34,110 nucleotides of DNA from Thermoguttaceae bacterium (lineage in GTDB: Bacteria > Planctomycetota > Planctomycetia > Pirellulales > Thermoguttaceae): contig JAFSMW010000199.1 of the NCBI GenBank assembly GCA_017447745.1, positions 1-34,110 on the forward strand, given 5' to 3'. Position numbers and translations under genes: made by a program. Shown piece by piece: positions 8,601 to 17,290 of this stretch (position 1 is the stretch's first letter; each line of letters starts with the position of its first letter). Under the pieces are notes generated by a model. It ran no database searches. It saw nothing but the letters and a program-made list of their open reading frames with translations, and was not told where the DNA came from.

Positions 8601-11600
8601 CCAGTTTCCGCTTGCGTTTTTGACGTAGAATCCAACCTGATTTGACGACCCGATGAGGATTTTGGAATCGTTGATAACCTTGCAGTCCAAGCCGTAAACC
8701 AGATTGGCGCCGAATTGTGACAGACTGTCCGTCTGCTGCCAGGTTCCGTTTTTGTATTCGAAAATATACGCCTGACCGATCAACCCGTCCATGTCTTTAA
8801 TGGGCGAGCAGACGACGGCAACGTTTCCCTTGATGGACACGGCGTATCCGAGCTGGTCGCCTCCGGTTAAATCGTCTGGCGTGAGTTCCTGGAATTCCGT
8901 CCAGCCGGTTGCGCCTTTGACGTAGATGGCGGCGTAACCGCTGCTGATTCCCTCCTGATTGGCGTAACGACCGCCGACAATCATCCAGGAACCGTCAACG
9001 TCAACCGACGACCCGAAGAACGCGCCGCGTCCGAGAACGTCTGACGAAACGATGTCGGACAGAATGAACGTGTTTTCGTAGCCGCTGTATTTGTCGAGCG
9101 ATCCGGCAATCCAGGAATTGTTGTGAGCGACAACCGCCGCGCCGTCTTTGTCCTGATTGAACACCGTTCCGACGGCTGCCAGAAGCTCGTATTCTCCCGT
9201 CTGACCGGAAACGCGAATGGTATACGTACTGCCGCTTTCCGCCGTTTCAACGAAGTTGAGAATGGCGCTGCTGAAATCCTCCGTTTGCGTTCCGGATATA
9301 ATCAGCGTGTTGTTGGAGTACAAGCCCATTGTAACGCTGTTGTTGTCGTCCTTTGTCAAATACAGGTTAATCCATTCGCCTTTTTGCAGCGTGAAGGAGT
9401 ACCAGTCAACGTCTGAATTGGACGCCAGATTCCCGCGAACGACCGCAGTGTCGTTTTGCAGGTTCAGCCCGATAATCGGCTCTGCCTTGGCGCTGGTATT
9501 GTTGTTTGTCCCAATCGGCTCCGTTTCTTTCTGACCGTTAAGGGACGCTGTAACTGTATAGCTGCCGCTTTGAGACGTTGTATTTTTAACGACGACGCAG
9601 AAGTTGGATGTAACGCTTTGCGTGAATCCGTACTGCCATGCGCCGGAGGTCGTTTGACCGGAATACTCGGCTTCGAGAAGTTCTCCGGATTCGCTGTCGC
9701 CCTGATAGACGTACAGAGTCGGCTTTAATCCGTTTGTGGTTTCAACGAAAACGTTGAGCGTCGACCCGGCGGGAATGTTTTGTAACACGTAGGCGTCTGA
9801 ATCGCCTGCATACAAATAGCCGCTTTGCGAGGTCTGAACGGACTGCTTTGTGAACGTTGCGGAGTAATTGTCTGCTGTGTATCCAACGGTTTGAGCGGAC
9901 GACCAGTCCGCATAGAAATTGAGCGTGTAGTCCTGAACGCCCGTCTCGCTTGAGCCGTCGAGCGGGTTGCCCGCCAGGTCGGCAAAGGCGCCGCTGGACG
10001 ACTTCAAAACGAGCGTGTAGTAATCGTCCGGCAGGCTGGAAACGACTATGTTCAGTTTCTTTGTGGCTTCGCTGTAGGTTGCTCTTTCGATATTGACGGT
10101 TCCGCATTTCGCGCCGGAAAGAGCCAAATCGTCTATGGTCGGAGCGGAAAGCAGGGCTTCGTTAAATGTAACAGTGATTGTTCTGGACCCCGCGCCGGTT
10201 GAAACGTTGTCAACGTGCGCGCCCTCGTGAACGGAGTCAATTAGAAGCGTTTGGACGATGTCGGCTGATGTGTCAAGCGCGCGCCCGGCGGTGTCGGTCA
10301 GAGACGTTCCCTGAGCAATCTTGACGTCGTATTTCCCGTTGACTGCGCCTCCGCCCGAGGGAACCGTCAGACGAACGGTTGACCCGTCGAGAATTTCGTA
10401 TCCCGTCGCCGCAACCGCTGCGCCGTTGATGGTAATTTTGCCAGCCGATAACGCTGCTCGCAGAGAGTCCAATTTGATTTGAGCGTTAAACGTCAAGTCA
10501 ATTTTGGTCGTTTGAGACTTAATCCGGTTGTTGAACGTATTGGCAAATCCCGTCAGTTCAAACGCGCCGTCCTGATAAGGAGCCGTTGTTCGGGGGTATC
10601 CCAAATAATAAATGTACTCTCCTGTACGGCTGGCGGCGGCTTTGACTTCAGCCGTGTAGGAGTCGGCGGGGAAGCTGGAGTCGCTGTAGTAACTCGTTCC
10701 GTTGGAGCTGGTAAACGCCATCGTCGCGCTGAGGTTGTTGGTAAACTCGCCGATTGTCGGGCTGGACGGCACGATAATTACCGTACTGAGCGTTCCCGCT
10801 TTATCGAGCGTGAATCCGTACGTCTGAATTTCGCTCAGAGAGTTTAGAATGCTGGTTTCGTTCTCGCCCGTCTTCGCGAAAATCGCCCCGGAAGCGGGAG
10901 ACGCGCTGACAATCGTTTGACCTTCAAACTGTGACGTCGAGGCGTACTGCGTTGTGGTCCCGTCTGCATTGAGCAGGTAAATCCAGACCTTGGACTCGGT
11001 TCTTTGCGAATCCTTCCAGCCGGAAACGAGCAGCTGATTGTCGGCGAAATCCAAAGATGTTCCGAAGTTTACCGCGCCGTTAGTTTGCGACGTAATTGAG
11101 CTGAGCGTTTTGAGCGACTTCCCGTAACCGTTGATCTGATACAGATAAACCGTTCCCGTCCCTTGAGCGTTTGCTCTGTAGGGAGCGCTGATGGCGATGG
11201 TATCGCCGTCAATGGCGACTTGCGAGCCGAAACCGTCTGAGTATTCCAGCGCAGCGGGCGAAATGACGTTGGACTGCGCCCAGTGAACGCCGTCGTAATA
11301 ATAGAGGAACGCAGCGCCGGTGTTGTAGATGAAATCCTGCGGCGCGCCGACGATCATCCAGTCGCCGTCTATATCGATAGACGCTCCAAACGCTTCGCTG
11401 ACCGAGGCGTCGTGAGAGCTGACGCTGTTGTCTTTTCCCGCCACGAGCCGCTGAGCGAAGACGGCTGGACTCGAGGAATTATCTGTAATCTGGTACATGT
11501 AGACGCTTCCGCAGACGCTGCCGTTATATATATCGTCTGTAGCGCCAACCGCCAGCCAGCCGTCCGACAGGCTGACTTCCGTTCCAAACAACACGCCCTC

Positions 11601-14600
11601 TTTGGATGCGTAGTTCTCCGGGTAAACGGTTTGAACCTTTGTCCAGGTTCCTTCTTCAGCTTCAAAAGCAAACAGCGAAACAGACCCGCAGGCGACTTGT
11701 TTGTAGGAAGCGGTCGGGGCGCCGACGGCAAGAAGGTTCCCTTTCAGGGACAGGGATTGCCCGAATCCCGCCGAGGCGAATTCAGACCCGGAAAGCGTTG
11801 TGTACAACGTCCAGACGTTGTTTGTCCGCTTGTAAATCTGAACGTTTCCGTATTGAGAGCCGGACGGTTGAACGCCCACCGCCGCCCAGTCGCCGTCAAT
11901 ACTGACGCTGACGACAGGATTACTTTGAGCAAACGACTGCAAATCGTCGTCGGTTATCGTTCCCGGCAGGTAGGTCGAATGTCCGTAAATGTACGTCTGT
12001 CCCAGATTGCTCTTGAATACGCTGGATTGCGACAGCGTGTCGGACGTAATTGCGTCTGCCAGAACGCCGTTTTGAATGGCTGTCAGCTGGAATTCGCTGG
12101 TAACGTTTGAGACCTTAATATAATATGTAGCTGTCGAGCCGCCGACGTTGTAAATCGGGTCAATGGCAATCAGTCCGCTTGGGGTAACGGTTCCTGCTGC
12201 AATTTGCGTGTTAGGGTCGCAGCCTGAAGCTGTATAAACGCCAATCTGAGCGCCCGCGTTTGCCCCCGGGTTGAGCGCAGCGGAAAGGTACGATCCGCCG
12301 GCAATTTGAACTGTGTAGATGTTGTAAGAATTGGTATTGGCAAAAATGGAATTCCCGACAACGTTGGTAATATAGCTGATCGCGCGGGAGGAATTGTCAG
12401 ACGCAAACGTCGGGGAATACCAGACCGTTCCGCTTGACAGAGCCTTTGGCGTAATAATGCTGGGCGAAATGTCCAGCATGCCGTTGAGAACGACGTAAAT
12501 CGTATACCCGCCGGTGGTCGAGTCCGCGCCGGTAACGCTGATTGTATATTCTGTATTGGAGGAATTCTTTGCTGAAATCCCTTCAACCGAGGCGGGAGCG
12601 CCGGCGCGAGTTGCTGTCCCGCTGCCGGAGGTTGACGTTCCGTTTTTCACGGTAACAGACGCTTTAAGCGTCGAGCCGCTGTGTGGGACGACGTAAACGC
12701 TGAACATGTTGCCTTTATCGATTCGGATGCTGAACGTATCCGTTTCGTTCTTTTGGGAAATCGCGCCGCTGACGCTCGTCTGATACATCAACGAGCCGTC
12801 CGTCATGCACGCCGTTGTGGCGGGAATGGAAATGGAACTGCTGGAATTGACGAAGAAGTTCCAGTTCGCGCTGTTGGCGGCGAGTTTGTTGCCCGCCATG
12901 TCGACGAAATCGTCTGACAGCTGAATCGTGTACGTGTCGTCTCCGAGCTGCTGATCAATCGTCAAAACAACGGTGTGAGCGTCCAGATCCAAAGCCAGGT
13001 CAAAGTCAATCGCCGTCCCGACGGAATTGACGATGGACACGCCGCGTTTGACCGCCGGTGCGTTTTCCGGCAGATTGATGTCGGAAGAAAAGACGAGCGT
13101 AACTTCAGTAACGTTTCCCTGCGGAATGGCGACCGCAGACCCGGTGAACTGAGAGCCGGAAACGAGCTCTCCGTCCACGGTAAAGTGCGACGCATTCGTC
13201 AGACTCGGCGGCGTGGTGTCGACGGTAAAGCTGAGCGCGTCTGAGGAAACGCTCGATCCGGTCAAAGACGTCAAACCGGAGAAAACGCATTGCAGCGTTC
13301 CTGACATGGTCGAGAACGAGCTTGTCGAAATGGAAATGGTTTGACCGTCGATGAGCGTGCATGCGCTTGACGACAGCGAGATGGTCTTGTTGTTGACGTT
13401 TAACGTTGCCGACGACAACGACGAGTAGTCAATAACTTCGTTAAATTTGAATATCAACTCGCTGGGCATGGCGGAAATTGGGTTCGTTCCTGACGGGGAA
13501 ACCAGCTGCGCTTTGAACGCGTCTTTGGTAATGTTGCTTACCGACAGGGAATAGGCGCCCGACGTCCCGGCATCCGCTCCGATTCTCAGATAGTACGTTC
13601 CGGTTTCGTATCCGTCTGGCAGATCGACAGAACCTGTTAAATACGCTCCGCCGATAGACGACGTAAAGCTGATGGCGTCGGCGACAATATTGCCGTTTTC
13701 GTCCATCAGGCAGACGTCCATGTTGTTCAGCGTCAAACCGTACAACGGAGAAATCGTAATGGCGGCGTCTTCTCCAAGACGTTTGGTGATTTTGACTCTG
13801 TAATAATCGACGTCTCCCAAGCCGGTATAGGACTGAATGAGCTGGCTGGCGGAATTGCTGGTTGCCGGAGAACAGACGACGATTCTGTCGCCCGCTGTCA
13901 AAACGCGGCGCCCGAAATCTGTAACGCCTTCGGAATCGATTGTACCTGTAACGTTCCAGGAAGAATTTCCGCTGGAGAACTCCATGACGTAAACGGCGCA
14001 CGCCATTCCCGGCGCGCCGACGACCAGACGCGTGTCTGACAAGTCAACGGATGAGCCGAACTGTCCAACGAATCCGCTGGACTGAAAGAGCGTGTCCGTC
14101 CAGTTCCATTGTCCGGTTTCATCCTGTTTGAAAAGACCAACGATGCCTTTTACATGTCCGTTGTTGTATCCGGGACAGCCGATTGCCAGTCTGCCGTTGT
14201 CGAGAGAAACGCTGTACCCGAAGCGCATGTCGTTGGGCGTAACAGACGCGCTGCCCGGCTTGGATTGCACGGAATCGAGCGTCAGCGTTTGCGTTTGCGT
14301 CCAGGTCGAACCGCGCAGAGCGTAAACGAACGCAGCGCCGTCTGCCTGCAGCGTTCCGTCTGTGGATTCGTAAGGCGAAGCAATAACCAGCGATTGTCCG
14401 TCGCAATCCATGGCGTAGCCGAACTGGGCGAAGTTGACTGTACTCTCGCTGACCAGTTTCTGAACGAATTCCCAGGAGTTGGAGTTATTGAGACGATAGA
14501 CGTAAACCGCGCCGGAGGTTGTCGAACCGCCCTGATCGGCTGCAGCGGCGACGAAGAGCCAATCGTCGCAAACCAGAACGTTGGATCCGAACTGCGCGTT

Positions 14601-15950
14601 GGCAATCGCGCTGGGCGCGGTTAGCTGCTGGGTCGTTTTCGTCTTTGTATTGTAGACGTACGCTGACCCGGTTTGAACGCTGTTGACAGTGTCGGTCGGC
14701 GCGCCGGCGACAATCCAGTTTCCGCTGATGGACAGACTCGCTCCAAATTGACCGCCTGAGGCGCACTGTGACGGTTTCGCCCAGGAGCCGATTTGCGTCC
14801 AGCCGCCGTCAGTAGCGTTGGGAACGTACATGTACACCGCAGACGAACTCGCTTTGGGCGTGGACGCAACCAGTATGCAGGAATTGGAATCGTAGGCGAC
14901 GGCAGTCCCGAATCCGGAACTTGCCGTTTGAGTTGTGTTGACGGCGCTGGGAGTAAACTCTGAGCTTGTTCCGAAAATCGTCCCGTAGATTTTCCCGTTG
15001 GAGTTGACGATGTCCAGCGCAGTTGCAATCGAGTTGTTGGTTTCCGTTTCTGTTACGCCGTTGCGAGAGACTTGCAGCTCATAGGATTCAGCTCGAACGT
15101 TTGATCCGCCTGTAACTCTGATGTAGTACGTAATTGTCCCTGAACTTGAACTGGGATTGCAAAAAGAGGGAATCGTATAGTAGCCGTCTCCGACGTACGA
15201 GGCTTCCGCAATTTTGGACGACCCGCGATACAGTTCGACAACGGCGTTTTGGCTTTCCGGAGCGTACAGCTGAACGCTGCCGTACGTCCCCTTTGACATG
15301 GTGAACGAATACGAGTTGGTCGTTGTAACGGCGGCTTTGTCAAACGACCCGGTTAGCGTTGATATTTCCGCTATCTTTCCCAACGGACACTGATATTTAT
15401 AGATTCGAATGGTCTGGGCTTCGGAAATGTTGGCGCTTCGGGTGATAACCAGCGTCGCCTGAGTTCCGCCATACTGAACCATGCTGTTAAAACTGATGGT
15501 ATCGCCGTCAATCACGCCTGTGGCGATAACGTTGTTGTTAGCGTCAACGACTCTGGCGGTAACGTTGCTCGACGCAACCGCTCCCGGCGTATTGAACTTG
15601 ACTTTGATGTTGATCTCGTACGGCGTTGTTGACGTATTTGCTCCAAACGTGAAATCGTACTCGTAAGTTCGCGCTCCGGCGTTGAAGGTTTCAACAGGCT
15701 CCTGATGGTTTTCAGAACTCGACGGGCTGTAAACCGGCTCGAAAGTACTGTCGATGGACTGCGACGCCTCCATGGCAACCGCCGGGTCAACGATGAGAGT
15801 TGAATCGACGGTCAGCAGAACTCTGCTTTCCAACGCCTCAACAGACATCGAGCGTTCCAGTTTGGGCGCCGTCTTACGCGCGTTTTCCTTGCTGGTCGAT
15901 CCAAAAAGTTCTTCTAATCCCCAAAGATTTCGATAGTTTGATTTTTGCAT
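5694..15950 (-). CDS. Giant extracellular LEPR-XLL protein with FG-GAP, PPC-like, SbsA-like, cohesin-like and dockerin-like parts
   Basis: I place the start at 15950 (MQKSNYRNLW, about 3,418 residues). An in-frame ATG at 16043 adds 31 residues that look like translated leader, and a promoter-like pair lies between the two. LESRVLL at residues 40-46 is the LEPR-XLL-type motif of secreted planctomycete proteins. Three blocks of FG-GAP-like propeller repeats (FGxSVxLxxxxLxVGAP) lie near 343-697, 1337-1640 and 2310-2683. PPC-like (for example near 300 and 2130-2220) and SbsA/Big_5-like domains (near 820-1020, 1810-2000 and 2810-3010) separate them. A cohesin-like domain (about 3055-3170) precedes two dockerin-like calcium loops (DVDDSNTVDVND, DYDSTNLIDVQD; about 3204-3267). 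A Pro/Ala/Val-rich tail ends in an acidic segment, VDIALEDIFPTL. There is no membrane anchor, catalytic domain or classical signal peptide. It is probably a surface, adhesion or scaffold protein; its ligand is unknown. Confidence 0.85.
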   Translation of the reverse strand: MQKSNYRNLWGLEELFGSTSKENARKTAPKLERSMSVEALESRVLLTVDSTLIVDPAVAMEASQSIDSTFEPVYSPSSSENHQEPVETFNAGARTYEYDFTFGANTSTTPYEINIKVKFNTPGAVASSNVTARVVDANNNVIATGVIDGDTISFNSMVQYGGTQATLVITRSANISEAQTIRIYKYQCPLGKIAEISTLTGSFDKAAVTTTNSYSFTMSKGTYGSVQLYAPESQNAVVELYRGSSKIAEASYVGDGYYTIPSFCNPSSSSGTITYYIRVTGGSNVRAESYELQVSRNGVTETETNNSIATALDIVNSNGKIYGTIFGTSSEFTPSAVNTTQTASSGFGTAVAYDSNSCILVASTPKASSSAVYMYVPNATDGGWTQIGSWAKPSQCASGGQFGASLSISGNWIVAGAPTDTVNSVQTGSAYVYNTKTKTTQQLTAPSAIANAQFGSNVLVCDDWLFVAAAADQGGSTTSGAVYVYRLNNSNSWEFVQKLVSESTVNFAQFGYAMDCDGQSLVIASPYESTDGTLQADGAAFVYALRGSTWTQTQTLTLDSVQSKPGSASVTPNDMRFGYSVSLDNGRLAIGCPGYNNGHVKGIVGLFKQDETGQWNWTDTLFQSSGFVGQFGSSVDLSDTRLVVGAPGMACAVYVMEFSSGNSSWNVTGTIDSEGVTDFGRRVLTAGDRIVVCSPATSNSASQLIQSYTGLGDVDYYRVKITKRLGEDAAITISPLYGLTLNNMDVCLMDENGNIVADAISFTSSIGGAYLTGSVDLPDGYETGTYYLRIGADAGTSGAYSLSVSNITKDAFKAQLVSPSGTNPISAMPSELIFKFNEVIDYSSLSSATLNVNNKTISLSSSACTLIDGQTISISTSSFSTMSGTLQCVFSGLTSLTGSSVSSDALSFTVDTTPPSLTNASHFTVDGELVSGSQFTGSAVAIPQGNVTEVTLVFSSDINLPENAPAVKRGVSIVNSVGTAIDFDLALDLDAHTVVLTIDQQLGDDTYTIQLSDDFVDMAGNKLAANSANWNFFVNSSSSISIPATTACMTDGSLMYQTSVSGAISQKNETDTFSIRIDKGNMFSVYVVPHSGSTLKASVTVKNGTSTSGSGTATRAGAPASVEGISAKNSSNTEYTISVTGADSTTGGYTIYVVLNGMLDISPSIITPKALSSGTVWYSPTFASDNSSRAISYITNVVGNSIFANTNSYNIYTVQIAGGSYLSAALNPGANAGAQIGVYTASGCDPNTQIAAGTVTPSGLIAIDPIYNVGGSTATYYIKVSNVTSEFQLTAIQNGVLADAITSDTLSQSSVFKSNLGQTYIYGHSTYLPGTITDDDLQSFAQSNPVVSVSIDGDWAAVGVQPSGSQYGNVQIYKRTNNVWTLYTTLSGSEFASAGFGQSLSLKGNLLAVGAPTASYKQVACGSVSLFAFEAEEGTWTKVQTVYPENYASKEGVLFGTEVSLSDGWLAVGATDDIYNGSVCGSVYMYQITDNSSSPAVFAQRLVAGKDNSVSSHDASVSEAFGASIDIDGDWMIVGAPQDFIYNTGAAFLYYYDGVHWAQSNVISPAALEYSDGFGSQVAIDGDTIAISAPYRANAQGTGTVYLYQINGYGKSLKTLSSITSQTNGAVNFGTSLDFADNQLLVSGWKDSQRTESKVWIYLLNADGTTTQYASTSQFEGQTIVSASPASGAIFAKTGENETSILNSLSEIQTYGFTLDKAGTLSTVIIVPSSPTIGEFTNNLSATMAFTSSNGTSYYSDSSFPADSYTAEVKAAASRTGEYIYYLGYPRTTAPYQDGAFELTGFANTFNNRIKSQTTKIDLTFNAQIKLDSLRAALSAGKITINGAAVAATGYEILDGSTVRLTVPSGGGAVNGKYDVKIAQGTSLTDTAGRALDTSADIVQTLLIDSVHEGAHVDNVSTGAGSRTITVTFNEALLSAPTIDDLALSGAKCGTVNIERATYSEATKKLNIVVSSLPDDYYTLVLKSSSGAFADLAGNPLDGSSETGVQDYTLNFYADWSSAQTVGYTADNYSATFTKQSVQTSQSGYLYAGDSDAYVLQNIPAGSTLNVFVETTNGLKPTLYVYQGDSESGELLEAEYSGQTTSGAWQYGFTQSVTSNFCVVVKNTTSQSGSYTVTASLNGQKETEPIGTNNNTSAKAEPIIGLNLQNDTAVVRGNLASNSDVDWYSFTLQKGEWINLYLTKDDNNSVTMGLYSNNTLIISGTQTEDFSSAILNFVETAESGSTYTIRVSGQTGEYELLAAVGTVFNQDKDGAAVVAHNNSWIAGSLDKYSGYENTFILSDIVSSDVLGRGAFFGSSVDVDGSWMIVGGRYANQEGISSGYAAIYVKGATGWTEFQELTPDDLTGGDQLGYAVSIKGNVAVVCSPIKDMDGLIGQAYIFEYKNGTWQQTDSLSQFGANLVYGLDCKVINDSKILIGSSNQVGFYVKNASGNWVLETNSPITQNDVNTIDDYSIQGFGSSVSVNTKQGSNLMVVGAPQSAGYISGSGWKDNVGLAFVYQYNAQTSVWEQLETLSLMDSNSVSEDNILEVSANAMFGSEVLVYGDYILVSAPQASYGGYDSNGVVYIYKYSNGSVTYSDMLYGEQDGEMFGSALAMNDSCLVVGSMYYSFEVNNTTLLPYTGKATVFELNAFDQWTPQQDVLAGETMMGAFVGTSIALDADTLAIGAVGQRPENELDSPRSGVVFTYSTPNTDDEYACYIDATKAINVIINKASSPISNLSSVKLYYRRANSARETEAPLTATATGWKAAISSSLGSGDYVFRLVNTGETGGEYSMRLSNQGIDNTTALKVVSASPDYGTLLDYKMQTVSVTFSDALRQDLINLSQNPVTVLCSGAEINVKSISLSQDKKTVTIELLDSYPYKNENVQITFKKENFVTTNGLSMTTDYVLDYTIPLDVIAVTSQVAINDDQFQIDVTFEENVELSANAHWRDAVSFEMYYAPLDEFIPWEPADLHFAYNDDTHTLTVTSSDTLAMETEYHLNLDGNVILSVSGKPLANLVDNQYVIPFIKTDASMSISAVVSTASSASIGDDGQSETVVAEEWIHEWQNFYLELWAEMDASSVGEVNLIISYDSDMFAPVTQDGEFVYQTAPAFSGANGTFSMILVNGQIIVSGQTNLDGMGADGSKVLLGRIQFSPAENGAGVAIDAFKTGECATTGITVSPYNLGRAKGGSAVNQNVTQTTTEVWPVIYDVDDSNTVDVNDFISFATYFGSQPNRANASWYEDYDSTNLIDVQDFITFATNFGYGRVNGQSISFPANFMTKMKERMAAAPAALPASAVSEPVSAPIPVVVDEVPQSAEPVAVELIKVESAPAPQASTPVVEQITPVVASNSAALNATITIERVVTEYQSQPSVSSEFTSVQAAVLNDEDSLFDWDDSLADPTPVSKDPVDIALEDIFPTL

Positions 15951-15994
15951 AATTGGTCTAATTTGGGTTGTATGGTTATAGCGCTGGTATGGTT

Positions 15995-16022
15995 TATGTA
16001 CTCTTTCAAAAATTAGAGTCAA
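15995..16022 (-). promoter_or_regulatory. Possible promoter of the giant gene
   Basis: On the minus strand, TTGACT (16022-16017) is followed after 16 bp by TACATA (16000-15995), about 45 bp before the ATG at 15950. If real, transcription would begin downstream of the alternative ATG at 16043, which favours the shorter start. Confidence 0.4.
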
Positions 16023-16050
16023 AATCTCCGCGTTTTGTTCCATATATTTT

Positions 16051-16068
16051 AAGATAATATATTATCTT
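16051..16068. promoter_or_regulatory. Perfect 18-bp palindrome between divergent genes
   Basis: AAGATAATATATTATCTT equals its own reverse complement. It lies about 30 bp upstream of the candidate -35 box of the giant gene and about 195 bp before the bisphosphate nucleotidase gene. It could be a dimeric repressor or activator site. AT-rich palindromes also arise by chance, so the role is open. Confidence 0.4.
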
Positions 16069-16261
16069 ATCGTCCGTTTTCCCAAAAACCTGCATAAGAA
16101 CGCTTTCAATTTATATTTGAACAGCTTGAACGTTTATTAAAAGCGTCATGATGAGAAAATGGATAATATAAGTGAAGCGAGATGACAGAGCAGGGGGCTG
16201 GTATGAGGATGTGTTCCTCCTCGTCAAGTTTTTTAGCTAAATTGCCGATTTAACCAATATT

Positions 16262-17221
16262 ATGGAAAATAACATGAAACAATTTGTAATTGACGTTGTC
16301 AAAGAGGCGTCTGAACTGGCGTTGGCGGTTCAGCAGGAAATGGTTACTCCAACAACGGTGGAAAAAGCCGACAAGTCCCCGGTAACGGTCTGCGATTTGG
16401 CGATTCAGGCGTTGATTTCTCGCCGTTTGGCGGAACAGTATCCCAACGACGCCTTGGTTGGCGAGGAGTCGAACGACGTCTTTGCCGACGAAGCGGGACA
16501 GAAGCTTCTCGATCAGGTTACGGGATTCGTTCAGCGTTTTGAACCGTCTGAAACGCGGTTGTCTGTTGCCGCCTGGATAGAGCGCGGTCGAGACGAGGGC
16601 GACGAAAACCGCTATTGGGTTCTCGACCCGGTTGACGGCACGAAGGGGTTTCTGCGCCGAGATCAGTATGCGATTGCTCTTGGCTTAACGATTGACAAAA
16701 CGCCGGTCTTGGGCGCGTTGGGTTGTCCGTGTTGGCAAGGCGGCTCTGTTTATTTCGCCTCTCAGGGGGAAGGCGCGTTTTCTATCCCGCTGCACGGAAC
16801 GGACTTGACGCCGATTCACGTCTCGGACGTATCCGACGCCTCGTTGGCGCGCGTTCTGCGGTCGGTCGAAAAGGGACATACCAATGTCGGGCAGATTGAC
16901 TACATCGTCGAAAAGCTCAACATTCAAACGGATCCCGTAAGTATAGACTCTCAGGTGAAATACGGCGTTTTGGCGTCCGGCGGGGCGGAGATTCTGCTTC
17001 GGCTTATTTCTCCCAAAATGCCCAACTACAAAGAGAAAATCTGGGATCAGTGCGCGGGCGTGGTCGTGCTTCAGGAAGCGGGCGGTATCGTTTCAGACCT
17101 GGACGGCAAACCGCTGGACTTCACTCACGGACGGACGCTGGCGGAGAACCGGGGCGTCTGCGCGACCAACGGCAAGATTCATTCTGCCGTCCTGGACGCC
17201 ATCGCCGCCGTCGGCGCGTAG
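16262..17221 (+). CDS. 3'(2'),5'-bisphosphate nucleotidase / inositol monophosphatase family
   Basis: The 319-residue protein is a lithium-sensitive-type magnesium-dependent phosphatase. The metal-binding motifs are in order: GEES at 67-70, DPVDGTKGF from 122, and WDQCAG with Asp262 near the C-terminus. The spacing and the DPVDGTKGF(L)R form resemble HAL2/MET22-type enzymes, which hydrolyse 3'-phosphoadenosine 5'-phosphate to AMP during sulfur assimilation. A CysQ-like or inositol phosphatase role is the alternative. It should be cytoplasmic. The ATG at 16274 (MKQFVIDV) is an alternative start, and neither ATG has a Shine-Dalgarno sequence. The gene is divergent from the giant gene and converges on the kinase gene 69 bp away. 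Confidence 0.85.
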   Translation: MENNMKQFVIDVVKEASELALAVQQEMVTPTTVEKADKSPVTVCDLAIQALISRRLAEQYPNDALVGEESNDVFADEAGQKLLDQVTGFVQRFEPSETRLSVAAWIERGRDEGDENRYWVLDPVDGTKGFLRRDQYAIALGLTIDKTPVLGALGCPCWQGGSVYFASQGEGAFSIPLHGTDLTPIHVSDVSDASLARVLRSVEKGHTNVGQIDYIVEKLNIQTDPVSIDSQVKYGVLASGGAEILLRLISPKMPNYKEKIWDQCAGVVVLQEAGGIVSDLDGKPLDFTHGRTLAENRGVCATNGKIHSAVLDAIAAVGA

Positions 17222-17290
17222 CGTTAAAAAGGGAAAATTACATCGAGATATACTTCAATGCGGCTTTGATTCCCAAAAGAATCAGAGTCG

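Noticed and set aside
5694..15950. Cellulosome scaffoldin
   Set aside because: There is only one cohesin-like domain, no carbohydrate-binding module is recognisable, and planctomycetes use dockerin-like repeats in many secreted proteins without cellulosomes.
16041..16043. Start of the giant gene at 16043
   Set aside because: The extra 31 residues look like leader sequence, a promoter-like pair lies inside them, and the LEPR-XLL motif is closer to the N-terminus with the start at 15950. The longer form is not excluded.
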